Positions 1-9,589 of a stretch of DNA of 64,000 nt are shown one piece after another. Position numbers and translations under genes: made by a program. Every line of letters begins with the position of its first letter. Within the stretch, counting starts at the first letter, position 1. Below the pieces are notes generated by a model, which was not told the origin of the DNA, did not search any database, and saw only the letters and a program-made list of their open reading frames with translations. The DNA is taken from NCBI GenBank assembly GCA_038380435.1, contig JAWZYU010000010.1, positions 47,154,135 to 47,218,134 on the forward strand. Direction: 5' to 3'. The DNA comes from Ryuthela nishihirai (lineage: Eukaryota; Arthropoda; Arachnida; Araneae; Heptathelidae).

Positions 1-7
1 TGTACAA

Positions 8-219
8 CGTATTACATTAATTCACAAATTTTTATCACTAAAAAATTTCACTTATTATATAGAGCTGCACACTTTCCATTCTCTTGCATACCATAACTAT
101 TAAATATTAAGATTATGTATTATATTAGTTCCCAAATTTTTATATTAACAAGAATTTCAATCATTATATAGAGCTACAGACTTTTAATTCTCTTACATAC
201 CATGACTATTAAGATAATT
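8..219. repeat. Tandem duplication, unit about 107 bp, two copies
   Basis: Two consecutive segments (about 8-114 and 115-219) line up along their length. Each runs through a TTATATAGAGCT block, then a TTCTCTTRCATACCAT block, then an ACTATTAA end. The copies differ by scattered substitutions, so the duplication is not recent. I recognise no coding content. The rest of the first 360 bases is AT-rich with nothing else visible. Confidence 0.75.
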
Positions 220-375
220 AGTCAATGATTTGTAGTAATATTCACATTTTATTCATCAAAGAATGAAAACCACATTTAATGTTGTAAATTGCTCAGTACT
301 TTTACTTTTTTGACGTAAAGAGGAATGTGAATAGAATAATTTACTGGTCCCTTGCAATTCATAGGTGAGGAAATC

Positions 376-498
376 ATGCCTAGACACTGTAGTGTTGCTG
401 GATGCCGGTCCAACTATGATGGAGAACAACATACCTCAACTTTTACTATTCCTAAACAAGAGCCCCAGCGCAGCGAATGGCATTGGAAAACTAACTAA
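376..498 (+). pseudogene. THAP-type zinc-finger N-terminal fragment
   Basis: A 40-codon frame opens with ATG at 376 and reads MPRHCSVAGCRSNYDG, then FTIPK and a Trp-containing stretch, ending at TAA 496-498. The start is typical of THAP domains, DNA-binding C2CH zinc modules: Met-Pro, the first two zinc cysteines four residues apart (C5 and C10), a following SN, and a Phe-x-x-Pro segment before a conserved Trp. The later Cys-x2-His pair, expected some 35-50 residues downstream, is missing because the frame closes and a minus-strand SINE-B starts at 551. No GT donor sits at a suitable phase before the stop. A pyrimidine-rich stretch ending in AG just upstream (about 348-364) could be a splice acceptor. 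It is either the first exon of a THAP gene, damaged, or a relic of a THAP-containing transposase such as the P-element type. I cannot separate these. Confidence 0.6.
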
Positions 499-550
499 CT
501 GAATTTTTTTTTCGACTTTATTGATGCAAATGTTTTACATGAAAAATATA

Positions 551-712
551 AATACCTCCTCAAACAACTGCTTCCCACAGAGGTCTGACAGGAGCCTGCC
601 AATGTAATATGCCTTAGAGGTCTGAGAGGAAGGTGTGATCTCAGAAGAAAAGCGCAATACAAACATCCATGCCTTACCTGGGACTTCAATGCATGTTCCT
701 TTGATCACAAAC
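551..712 (-). mobile_element. SINE-B, partial (lacks most of the tRNA head)
   Basis: SINE-B is a tRNA-derived short retroelement seen about nine times in this window. Its head has tRNA-like A and B boxes, its body runs through CTGCTGAGGTCCTGCC and GACAGGCTCCTGTCAGACC, and its end is GCAAGCAGCTGCTTGAGGG followed by an A/T-rich tail. This copy lies inverted: the tail side is on the left at 551 and the body ends near a damaged GATCAAAGG motif at about 705-712. The A box is not recognisable. It sits just downstream of the THAP frame. Confidence 0.8.
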
Positions 713-860
713 ACAATACAATTTGTTTGGCCTAGTTTTGAAGTTGAGAGCATGAATTTTTTGATATTTTAACTACTCGTATTTAATACTTTTGCAAATT
801 GCTATAAATGTGTGGATGATCAGGTTAATTACTGAATGCTAGCATTTTTCATTTCATAAA

Positions 861-1010
861 CTGGGTTCGAGCCCCTGGTAAGGCATGGATGTGCATGTTG
901 TTTTTCTGCTGAGGTCCTGCCATCTGCTCAGACCTTCTACTATGGCATGTAAACTGACAGGCTCCTGTCAGACCTATGTGGCAAGCAGTTGCTTGAGGGG
1001 GTACTTTTTT
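861..1010 (+). mobile_element. SINE-B, 5'-truncated
   Basis: The copy starts inside the tRNA-like head at the B box (GGGTTCGAGCCCC at about 863) and keeps the complete body and the GCTTGAGGGGG end near 1,000, followed by a T-rich tail. The A box is lost. Together with the inverted copy at 551-712 it forms a head-to-head pair separated by about 150 bases. Confidence 0.85.
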
Positions 1011-1756
1011 ATTTTTAAGGGGCAAACCAGATATTTGTCGTTGCCCACAAAAATTGTCGAGTCCATGTTTGATATTCTTTGCACAAACAATTCTCTTGGC
1101 AGTCTTTTTTGTTTTTGAGTTAATAAGTTTTATACGTTGAAGGGAAAAGTAGTTTAGACATAAATATGCTATCAGCACTTGTTTGAACTGCAAAATTTGT
1201 ACTTGTATTCTTATTCATAATATATATATTTCATATATCTAGGTAGAGTAACTATGTATCCATAGGAACAGGTTTTATCAGTCTTTAGAGTATATCATGT
1301 CAATCACAATTTTTGAAATTGAAAATGTCAATAAAAGGATGATTATTTATTGTTTTATGTAGATCAGATAATGGATGTTACTATTAATGGCTTTGTCAGA
1401 TTGAAATCCAATATGCAAAAGATATTGTTGAACCCAAAACCAGTTATTTTTCTTTCTAATTTAATGAATTTCTTCTAAATTTAAAACCCTTTAATTTTTG
1501 GTTATTCTATGAAAAAAAAAATATTTTCATGTTGTTTTTATGTCCATGAAATAGCAGATAATGTCATTAAAGCTTAAATTCAAAAATAGTATGGAAACAT
1601 TAAAATTTAATTAATCAGATATTAATTTATATTGCTGAATACTTATAGTGAGAGTGAACTTTCAGTTTATAACCATTACCTAATGAAAATTACAGTTTTA
1701 TTTACAAAATCATTCTAAAGGTTTATAAAAAAATCTAATGCAACAAAAAATACAAA
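1011..1756. other. AT-rich interval, nothing recognised
   Basis: No coding frame of note. The stretch at about 1,322-1,440 has an inverted partner at 3,001-3,113 (listed separately). Confidence 0.5.
1322..1440 (+). repeat. Left arm of a distant inverted repeat
   Basis: The segment runs from GTCAATAAAAGGATGATTAT to ATTGTTGAACCC. Its reverse complement is recognisable at 3,001-3,113 with the same order of blocks (GGGTTCAACATTATCT, CAATCTGA, AATAATCATCCTTTTACTGA). Divergence is substantial. It could be a pair of independent copies of an unnamed repeat or the two ends of an old element. Confidence 0.6.
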
Positions 1757-1760
1757 AAAA

Positions 1761-1948
1761 ATACCCCCTTAAGCAGCTGCTTGCCACAAAGGTCTGACAG
1801 GAGCCTGTCAGTTTATATGCCATATTAGAAGGTCTGAGAGGACGGCAGGACCTCGGCAGAAAAACGACACAAACAGCCATACCTTACCCGGGGCTCGAAC
1901 CCAGGTCCCTTAGATCAGTAGCCAAGTGCGCTAACCACTCGGCCATGT
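1761..1948 (-). mobile_element. SINE-B, essentially full length
   Basis: This copy is complete in the inverted orientation: ACCCCCTTAAGCAGCTGC end at the left, body in the middle, and the tRNA-like head at the right with B box (GGGCTCGAACCCAGG in plus orientation, about 1,890) and A box (CTAACCACTCGGCC at about 1,931). An A-rich stretch flanks the left end, as expected for a retroposed tail. It abuts the SINE-A copy at 1,984. Confidence 0.9.
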
Positions 1949-1983
1949 ACTATGTATATATTAGAATACTATGTGTCTACCAG

Positions 1984-2275
1984 TTGTTTTTTATTAACCT
2001 CTGAATGGCACTTCCTTTCATACAATGGGCTAAATGGCCAGTTCCCAAGGGAGGCAGCACATTGGAGAGGTGGTAACCTCCCATCAAGGCTATCCAGAGT
2101 GTTCTTTAACATACACAGGGTATGGGGCCCATGGCTTAATGTCTCATTCTACAGATGGTGTCTTTTCCAAACCCATCAGTGTCCCCTATTGACAGATAAG
2201 TTCTCAGATGGGATTCAAACCTGGGAACAGCAGATTATGAATCTGGCATTCTACCAACTGAGCCACCCCTGCCAC
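1984..2275 (-). mobile_element. SINE-A, diverged
   Basis: SINE-A is the second tRNA-derived SINE family here, about 390 bp when complete. Its head is GTGGCTCAGTCGGTAGCG plus a B box GGTTCGAGTCC; its body includes GTTAAAGAACACGCTGGATG and GGCCATTTAGCCCAT; it ends AGAGGTAAAACAACCCAAC. Here it lies inverted, with the tail at 1,984 and the head ending near 2,275 (CAACTGAGCCACCCCTGCC). The right-hand body is shortened. The 124-aa frame running through it is not a gene. Confidence 0.85.
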
Positions 2276-4950
2276 TGTGCCACCAAGAGTTTTACTGGAT
2301 TTTCACATGACAATACAGCTCTATGAGGTTGAGACTGCTGATGAGGTTGAGACTGCTGCTCTCTATGAGGATGGACTGTAATTTAACAGTATTATATATA
2401 TGAATATATAATGCTTGCTTTATCTGGCTGTGATTGCTAGCTAGAGATTTTCGAAAAGAAATATAATATATGTTGATATATATGAGCACATAATACATTT
2501 CTATAATTATAAAGAAGAAAAAAAGTTGGTTGTGGATTCAATATTATCTGTTGCATATTGGTATCCAGTTCCCAGGTTTGAATTCCCTAGTCAAGTCACT
2601 CAAAAAAAATTATATCATTTGGCAATTTTTGTACCTTGAACTTAATATGCCATTTACAATAATCTATTAATTTTGACTTTGCAAACAGCAATATTCTCTG
2701 TCTTAACATATTTATTACCTGAGCCTATGCAGTAAATAAATTATGCATGATTAACCATGATTAACTAATGTGTTCTCCCATTGTTATGCTTCAGGCTCAT
2801 ACATGTATTTGAAAGATGTAAAATTCGTATTCTCTTTAATTCATTTTCTCCTATTCACCTGAAAATACATAACCTTTAGAACCTTTAATATACCTTTTAA
2901 AAGAGTTATGAAAGCTGAATTTTACCAATATTCTGTGAAGGAAAAATGACACTAATTTTTATACCGTTTTAAACTGTTGTAACCAACAAGTTATTTTTTT
3001 TTTGGGTTCAACATTATCTCTTAGATATAGGTGTCCAATCTGACTAGTATCAGTTTGCAACACCCATTATTTGCTCTAAATGAAATAATCATCCTTTTAC
3101 TGACATTCTGTTTGAAGAAATATTATCTATATTATATATTGCTTATTTCAGATGGTTCATGAGAATTAGGTTGTATTGATCATTTTCAATATTAAATGAC
3201 TGATCAGTTAACAAAATTTTGTAACTTCATAAATATGACTTTAAAAATAATGTCAACCTAGTCAAGTGTTTGCTTTTGAGTTGCTTATGTTGTTTATTAT
3301 CATTAGAAATTCGGTCAGAAATTTAAACAAATTTATTGAGTGCCAAGAATGTTGGCAAAATTTAGTGTCTGAAAATTACTTTTGCAGTATATTATGTTCT
3401 TTCAGAAGCTGTGATGTGTTATGCAAGTGCAAAATTAATGAATTTTAGGATATCTTTCATGTTCTAGATTATGTATGAGTCTTTTAGGAAGAGATACATA
3501 ATTTTCATTAAAATCAATTTACTATATAAATGTTTTATAATGAACTGATATTACATGATCTAATATATTTCTTGTCACATCTTCATTGGGCATCTTTTAT
3601 GAGTTGAAAAGAAACAAAAAAAAAGTGTGGTGAAATATTTACTTAAATATATTCCAAAGCTGTGATATACACTAGTATATTGTTAAAATCAATATGCAGA
3701 AAATTTTAATTTTTTATGAATTTTGTAATTTTCTGTATCATATTCTAAAATATTACTGCTGAATACAGTACAAGTTTTATTCAAATCTGTATATTCCTCA
3801 CTGTATTTGCATTATGTTGCCTTAGGGACATTATGCCCATGTTTGCACTGAAAATAATTTGTTGTAAACTACATCAAATAAAGATGAAAAATATGTTCAT
3901 TCCTATCAAATATGCTGTTTCTGTTCATTAAACTGTCCTATTAAATGTGGCAATCAGAAGTGCTAAGCAGTCACTTTATTATGTACACTCCTGTCAATAG
4001 GGCACAGCAATTTTTTCATTGTGCTTTTCATAGGAAAATGCAATAGAAAATAAACCATTAAATCTAGGTTTTTAGAAATATGAGGTTCAGTATTTACATA
4101 GTTATGAAGGTAGAAATATTTAACTTAGCTCGTTCAAAATTGATGGAAATTAGTATGTGAACTACTAAAATGTATTCATACTTTTCACAGTATTTATCTT
4201 ACTAAAGTTTAATGTACTGGTTATTGCTTCCATTCCAACCTGTTTACGCGACAGCAATTATATAAAGTGGAATAACTGTTATTAAATATTCCATAATTAA
4301 ATACCAAACGTGCAACTACTCTCACAATTTTCCTTAATAATTTTAAGAAGTTATTGCGCTGTAAAATCTCGATTACTGCTTGCATATCATGGAAATTTAT
4401 CTAATAAGTGACCACTGAAAGTATATATTTTTTAAATTATATTTGAGTCGGGCGATTTCTTTTCCAAAAGATTAAAAAAATGTACTCAATAAGTAAATAT
4501 TAAGGATACCGCAACTGGTAAGTAAATGAAAACCAGTGGTGTATTCTGAATCAATGCCTTGCAGTTGTTAAATGTTTTAAAAAAAGAATTTAAAAATTAT
4601 ATATATTTGTATATACATATCCCAAACCACCCGTTTAAATACACCTCTGGTTTTCTGATTTTGCTCTTTATTCTAAACACTATGATATTATGCCTTTAAT
4701 TTTTTTTAAGGAAACTGCTGGTATTTTAAGAATTATCACAAATTATATTAAATGGGGTATGAAGAAAGAAAAAAAATTAGGTTTCTTGTAAAAATCAGCT
4801 AGTTTTAAAATAACTATCAAATTTAAATTCGCTTATATAAAAGGCTAAACAAAAAAGTGGAAAAAGAATACAGCCATTATTTGTTCTACACAAGGAATTT
4901 TTCATGTGATTTAACGATACGAAAAAAAGCGAAATAAAATCGCAAAAACG
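2276..4950. other. Long AT-rich interval, little recognised
   Basis: The interval holds a short GAGGTTGAGACTGCTG motif repeated at 2,326-2,360, the inverted-repeat arm at 3,001-3,113, and a weak partial match to that arm at 2,535-2,575. All frames are short and low in complexity. I see no transposase, reverse transcriptase or host domain. Confidence 0.5.
3001..3113 (-). repeat. Right arm of a distant inverted repeat
   Basis: Inverted partner of 1,322-1,440, some 1.6 kb away, with two SINEs lying between. Matching blocks are GGGTTCAACATTATCT at the outer side of this arm and AATAATCATCCTTTTACTGA at the inner side. Confidence 0.6.
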
Positions 4951-4974
4951 AGATACAAGGTTCTGTGCGAACGA

Positions 4975-5115
4975 ATCGAGTGGCGTTTGCAACTACCGGA
5001 CTAAGTTGATCACGTGACGGTTGAGGATCGCCTCAGTGTCATGGCCTGTCTTTCTAGTTGGCCTTGTTTCTGCCGCTAATGACGTCACACTAGTCCCTCC
5101 GATTTCCCGGAATTA
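4975..5115. promoter_or_regulatory. GC-richer island with E-box, CRE and ETS-like sites
   Basis: Inside very AT-rich surroundings this stretch is clearly richer in G and C and keeps several CpGs. It contains TCACGTGA (an E-box, 5,009-5,016), TGACGTCA (a consensus cAMP-response element, 5,080-5,087) and CCGGAA (an ETS core) at about 5,109. Such a combination is common in TATA-less animal promoters. No first exon can be named on either side, so direction and target are unknown. It could also be the edge of an unrecognised repeat. Confidence 0.35.
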
Positions 5116-5840
5116 CGGCTATTATATAACATCATGATATTTTTAATTGAATTATTTATTGCCATTATTTTACAGATATACAATTAAATTTTAACACCAA
5201 TATTGGTAAAACAAGAGTTAACTGAATTTCGAATTTCGAATGTTCATATATACTTTACACAAGAAATTTCGAAACTAAATTGAAACTCAAGAGAATTAAA
5301 ACTCATTTGAAGAGAGGTAAAATAAAATTTCAAGCATATAAATATTTAGAAAAAACAATTTTTCATAATTTCCTTAAAATTTCAGAATTTATACCCAATA
5401 AATCATCAATTCAAATCAGCATTATTTTTTTTTCATAATAAAACTAAGCAAAAGTGCAAAGTAGAAAGGAATTGATGAAAGTAAATTTTAAAAAATGTTA
5501 TTTATCAAGTAATGCACCAATAAATTCTGAAAAAAATTCGATAACTCTGAAATATATATTAAAACATGTATCAGATATTGAATACAAACACCACTCTGAA
5601 CAGATATTGTTTCAAAAATAACGTGGATTTATGATACCCAACACAACATTGTATTATGAAACTTTTTCAATATGAACGAGCTCTTAAAGATTTTTTTCGG
5701 TCTTCTTTTTCCTTAAGCTGTGTGAATATACATATCTAGCATATTTATACTCAGCCTTTCGCGAATAATTATCTCAATTAAACTCTTTGAAATGTATAAT
5801 AGATGACACCCTTCACTGGACAACAACTCGTTTTAATATG
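5116..5840. other. AT-rich interval, nothing recognised
   Basis: Short AT-rich frames only; no repeat family from elsewhere in the window is recognised. Confidence 0.5.
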
Positions 5841-6082
5841 TACAGTCGCTCAAATAAACATCCGAACACTATGGTTGATTACAGAATTCAGAAAAAATAT
5901 CTGGCAACAATTATTTTTTAAATTAGTGATCTGGGAACTTTTGTGTACAGTACACGAAGGTTGCCAGATTAGTAATTTAGTCTAGCCTTCCTCACAGATC
6001 TTCTCTAACAACTTGCTGCCAGATATTTTTTCTGAATTCTGTAATCAACGATAATGTTCGGATATTTATTTGAGCGACTGTA
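5841..6082. mobile_element. Palindromic Tc1-type MITE, copy 1
   Basis: The ends are TACAGTCGCTCAAATAAACA and its complement TTTGAGCGACTGTA, each beginning or ending with the TA expected as a Tc1/mariner target duplication. The two halves are complementary through ATCCGAACACTATGGTTGAT and the CTGGCAAC / GTTGCCAG blocks. A patch at about 5,984-6,010 (CCTTCCTCACAGATCTTCTC) interrupts the right arm and matches SINE-B body sequence. No coding capacity; it would need a transposase in trans. Confidence 0.85.
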
Positions 6083-6272
6083 TTTCAGGAAATCAGGAAG
6101 GTGGAAACTATTTTGGTGGCCCACTAGACTATCCACGACAGAAGCTTATACTATTCGCTCCGATCGGCAATTATTTAGATACCTTTCATATATTTTTTAT
6201 GGTTCTAGCTTTTACTGTTTAGGAGTAGTTATTGATCAAACAGACATACTGGCAAATTCCCAGTGTTCCTCA

Positions 6273-6600
6273 TGCTATTTTGAATATTTCAGATTTCGTT
6301 TCTAAAGCTTTCTTCTTTATGAGTGGTCCCCGGAATCCTAGTGATCCGATGTTGTTTTGAATATTCAGATTTCGTTTCTAAAGCTTTCTTCTTTATGAGT
6401 GGTCCCCGGGATCCTAGTGATCCGATGCTATTTTGAATATTTCAGATTTCGTTTCTAAAGCTTTCTTCTTTATGAGTGGTCCCCGGAATCTTAGTGATCC
6501 GATGCTATTTTTAATATTTCAGATTTCGTTTCTAAAGCTTTCTTCTTTATGAGTGGTCCCCGGGATCCTAGTGATCCGATGCTATTTTGAATATTTCAGA
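6273..6600. repeat. 77-bp tandem array, four units plus a partial one
   Basis: Units begin at TGCTATTTTGAATATT at 6,273, 6,350, 6,426 and 6,503, with a fifth partial unit from 6,580. Spacing is 77, 76, 77 and 77 bases. Each unit contains AAGCTTTCTTCTTTATGAG and GTGGTCCCCGG followed by a GATCCTAGTGATCC block. The units differ by only a few substitutions, so the array is young or homogenised. Confidence 0.95.
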
Positions 6601-6905
6601 AAGCTCTAACGGAAATACTGCTCAAATACATGGCGCGTTTATTGCTTTTTGGCTGGAATGATATCAATTCAATATGATAATATGGTTATATTATGCTGAC
6701 CGCAAGATGCAATTGGTTGATGATGACATAAGAATTTCTAGAGAATCGAATTTCTTCACTCAGATCTTTAGATTCAAATTGCAAAATAGCCAATGAATTT
6801 GCAAATAGCCAATGAAGCAGAGAGACATATTTTTGGGACTTTTAGGAGTCTTCTGTGTGAGGATCTATATTTTGATTAAAATACATAGGTAATAATGGAA
6901 TAATG

Positions 6906-7103
6906 ATCCCGTTGCCGAGTGCATAGTGCACATGGTTACTGATCAAAGGGACATGGGTTCGAGCCCCAGTTAAGGCATGGATGTTTGTGTTGTCTTTCTG
7001 CTGAGGTTTCGTCTTCCTCACAGATCTTCCCTGTGATGTGTTAAACTGATAGGTTTCTGTAAGCTCTGTGCGGAAAGCAACTGCTTGAGGGGTAATTTTT
7101 TCA
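6906..7103 (+). mobile_element. SINE-B, near full length
   Basis: Head begins GTTGCCGAGTGCATAGTGCA (degenerate A box), followed by CATGGGTTCGAGCCCC (B box, about 6,952), the CTGCTGAGG body motif and the GCTTGAGGGG end at about 7,083-7,092. Body substitutions mark it as an older copy. Confidence 0.85.
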
Positions 7104-7768
7104 ATTTAATGATGGAAAGAGGGTATGCAGAAATAGTTGGTAGGGGATCCGCAAAAAGAACGAAAATTCATAGTAGGTCTTTGGAGCCGTGAAGTTTGGG
7201 AATCACTCTTCTATATGAAACCTTGAGCAACCATGTGTACTGGATTACACCTATACAGACTCTGATTATGATGATACAGATCTCTCATCTAGAACAATGC
7301 GATGCAGTGTTGCTCCAGTTTAGGTAATGGCGATTTCTCCCATCAAAGATTATTACCTCAAGTATAGCTCATTATTCGCCTGCCACCTCTATCTCCACAC
7401 CATGCCATTTCCGCTTCCCTTAAAACCTTCATTATACATGGAACAATATTACACGACACCATTGGCGTAGGTAGAGCTTATATGATGTTGTATATCGGGA
7501 AGAGAATGAATCATTGTCTAGTTTCACTCTATTATATAACTACTTCGTTGTTCGATTATTCTGCTATATTTTAAAAATTATCGTGATTTAAATTGCACTT
7601 ACATAGGTTTTCAAAGTCCCTCAGTTCCGTAAATTTCACTGAAATATGGTAATATATTTATAACCATTAGTAAAAGTTTAAAGTGGAAATAGAATTGCGT
7701 GATGAGAATAGTGTGTTAGTTGATGACTTTGCAAGAGCACTACTAGTTTAAACCAGTTTACCCTGATG
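7104..7768. other. Interval with no recognised feature
   Basis: Mixed-composition sequence between a SINE-B and a SINE-A. I see no long frame and no match to the other repeats of the window. Confidence 0.5.
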
Positions 7769-8153
7769 AGGGGAAGAGGTGGCTCAGTTGGTAGTGCTCC
7801 AGGCTCATATCTGCAGTTCCCAGGTTTGTGTTCCACTTGGGCTAATGTTGAGATTCATCTGCGCAACACTCCTCGCCCTTCCCTCGGTCAATAGGAGAAC
7901 CGAAGGACTTCGAAAGGTCACCTTCTATCGGATGCGACTTAAAACTGTAGCCTTGAAGTCAGGAGAGCCATAACCTGTGCACTATAAAGAACACACTGGA
8001 TGGCCTTGATGGGAGGCTACCATCCGTCCCCTAACAACTGTCCAATAGGTCCTTTTCCTCTAACCTTCTCTGAGCCCTCGTGGTCCTTGTGACCTGGCCA
8101 TTTAGCCCATTATGTGCAAAATTGTGCAGTTCAGAGGTAAAACAATCCAACCC
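7769..8153 (+). mobile_element. SINE-A, full length
   Basis: Complete copy: tRNA-like head (GGTGGCTCAGTTGGTAGTGC, then B box GGTTTGTGTTCC, degenerate), central AAAGAACACACTGGATGGCC, GACCTGGCCATTTAGCCCAT and the AGAGGTAAAACAATCCAACC end. The short frame through its head is incidental. Confidence 0.9.
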
Positions 8154-8678
8154 AGATCACAAGGATTCGAAATTACTAACATATTTAGGATATATGAAAG
8201 ATAATTAATTATGAAGACAGATTTTGCTAGAAAAACTTTTAAATTTTATGAAGAGCTCGGGCATGATTTTTAACGACATGCGAGATCTAAAAGAAAGCTG
8301 CTTTTTTTATTTCCACAACTGACACTGATCTGCATGATCTAAAATAATGAATGTTTTAATTTTTTATTGTTATTTGATAATGTTTATGGTTCGTCCTTAA
8401 AGTGAAGATAACGTTTTCTTTCCAAAATAATAGAAATATGATCTTTCAATACTTTTCATGCAGCGTCTGAATTACAACTGCTCAGTTTTGTATGGTCAAG
8501 CGAATCAGGTAGAGCTGCATAAAACTATTCAAATTTAATTATTAAAATAAACTGCCGATTATTAATAAAATAGTCTCCCATAATAGAAAATACTGATATG
8601 CATAAATAACCATTTAACTGGAGATGAACCATGAATATCTAGACATCGAGCTTAGCGGGATACTTCCACCAAGGGATG
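8154..8678. other. AT-rich interval, nothing recognised
   Basis: No supported gene or repeat. Confidence 0.5.
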
Positions 8679-8896
8679 TACAGTCGCTCAAAAAAGTATC
8701 CGAACACTATGGTTGATTACAAAATTCAGAAATAATATCTGGCAACGATTTTTTTAGAAATTAGTGATCTGGCAACCTTCGTGTCACGTGACACGAAGGT
8801 TGCCAGATCACTAATTTCTAAAAAAATCGCTGCCCGATATTTTTTCTGAATTCTGTAATCAACCATAGTGTTCGGATACTTTTTTGAGAGACTGTA
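8679..8896. mobile_element. Palindromic Tc1-type MITE, copy 2
   Basis: The element starts TACAGTCGCTCAAAAAAGTA and ends with the complement, TTTTTTGAGAGACTGTA, including terminal TA. The centre, 8,746-8,829, is an uninterrupted perfect 84-bp palindrome with no loop, its midpoint in CACGTG between 8,787 and 8,788. Outside that core the arms carry only a few mismatches. The DNA could extrude a cruciform and its RNA would be a near-perfect hairpin. The 72-aa minus-strand frame inside it is incidental. Confidence 0.95.
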
Positions 8897-9276
8897 CCCA
8901 GGGTTCCCCCTGGGTACATCAACCATGGGGTCCACCCATGCCAAGGTAGGTATCGACGTGAAATTTAGAGTGATACCTTCCAGTGATACCTTCCTTGACA
9001 GTTGAACAAAAACGGCGAAAATTTCTTCAATTTATTATTTGTACTTGTTTGATTGAAAATGGAGACTGTGACCGATAGAATTATCTCTGTGTTTTTATCA
9101 ATCGAAAAAAAATACATTTTAGTGTCACATTTACTTGTATTCAATTAAATAACCAGTGTTATAAGGTATTATGCTGTTAATGCTAATAAATCATAGGTTC
9201 ATTTGTCTCGAGACAACTTTAAGTCTATATTGAAAATAGCAATGCCCTTGCAGTTGGTGATTACCTGGGAGTTCTT

Positions 9277-9415
9277 ACCGTTAATAGCACAAGTTCTAAT
9301 TACAACGATTCTCCTCGTTCTATCACTCCCAGTTCTAGCTGGTGCCATTACTCTATTACTAACAGGCCGTCACCTCAATGCATCTTTTTCTGATCGGGCA
9401 GGGGAAAGGCATTGA
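9277..9415 (+). pseudogene. cox1: Nuclear copy of mitochondrial cox1 (NUMT), fragment
   Basis: The frame reads [20 protein letters not shown], the highly conserved end of transmembrane helix 6 of cytochrome c oxidase subunit I, followed by [17 protein letters not shown]. That corresponds to the usual LLTDRNLNTSFFDPAGG segment between helices VI and VII. In the mitochondrion the protein is the haem-copper core of respiratory complex IV. Here only about 45 codons remain, in a nuclear setting between AT-rich DNA and a C-rich minisatellite. Key residues have drifted (Asp to Gly, Asn to His, Pro to Arg) and the frame stops at 9,413. It is therefore a short mitochondrial insertion and not a gene. 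The upstream part of the frame (9,203-9,276) does not match cox1 clearly. Confidence 0.85.
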
Positions 9416-9428
9416 TGAAAATAATTTC

Positions 9429-9464
9429 ATTTGGAACCACTGACAAAAGTCAGTGGTTCCAAAT
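9429..9464. repeat. Perfect hairpin, 16-bp arms
   Basis: ATTTGGAACCACTGAC (9,429-9,444) and its exact complement (9,449-9,464) flank AAAA. It lies immediately after the NUMT. It may be the centre of a small foldback element; no TIRs are evident outside it. Confidence 0.9.
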
Positions 9465-9589
9465 CGTTTTGGGCTAACCAACAATTTTACCAAGCAAATG
9501 CTTGATGAAAGTTAATTTGTTTTGCTCTTATAAGAGAAGTTGGAAGAATTTTTTGGTGTATAGACGTCCCTTACAAAATACAATCATGA

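Noticed and set aside
1952..2326. 124-aa frame, and similar 60-124-aa frames over 33,420-33,868, 42,773-43,282 and 62,486-62,746
   Set aside because: All are readings through SINE-A copies; the same peptide (for example VFFNVHRVW) recurs because the repeat recurs.
6273..6600. CRISPR-like direct repeats
   Set aside because: Units are contiguous 77-bp copies without unique spacers, in a eukaryotic setting with no cas genes.
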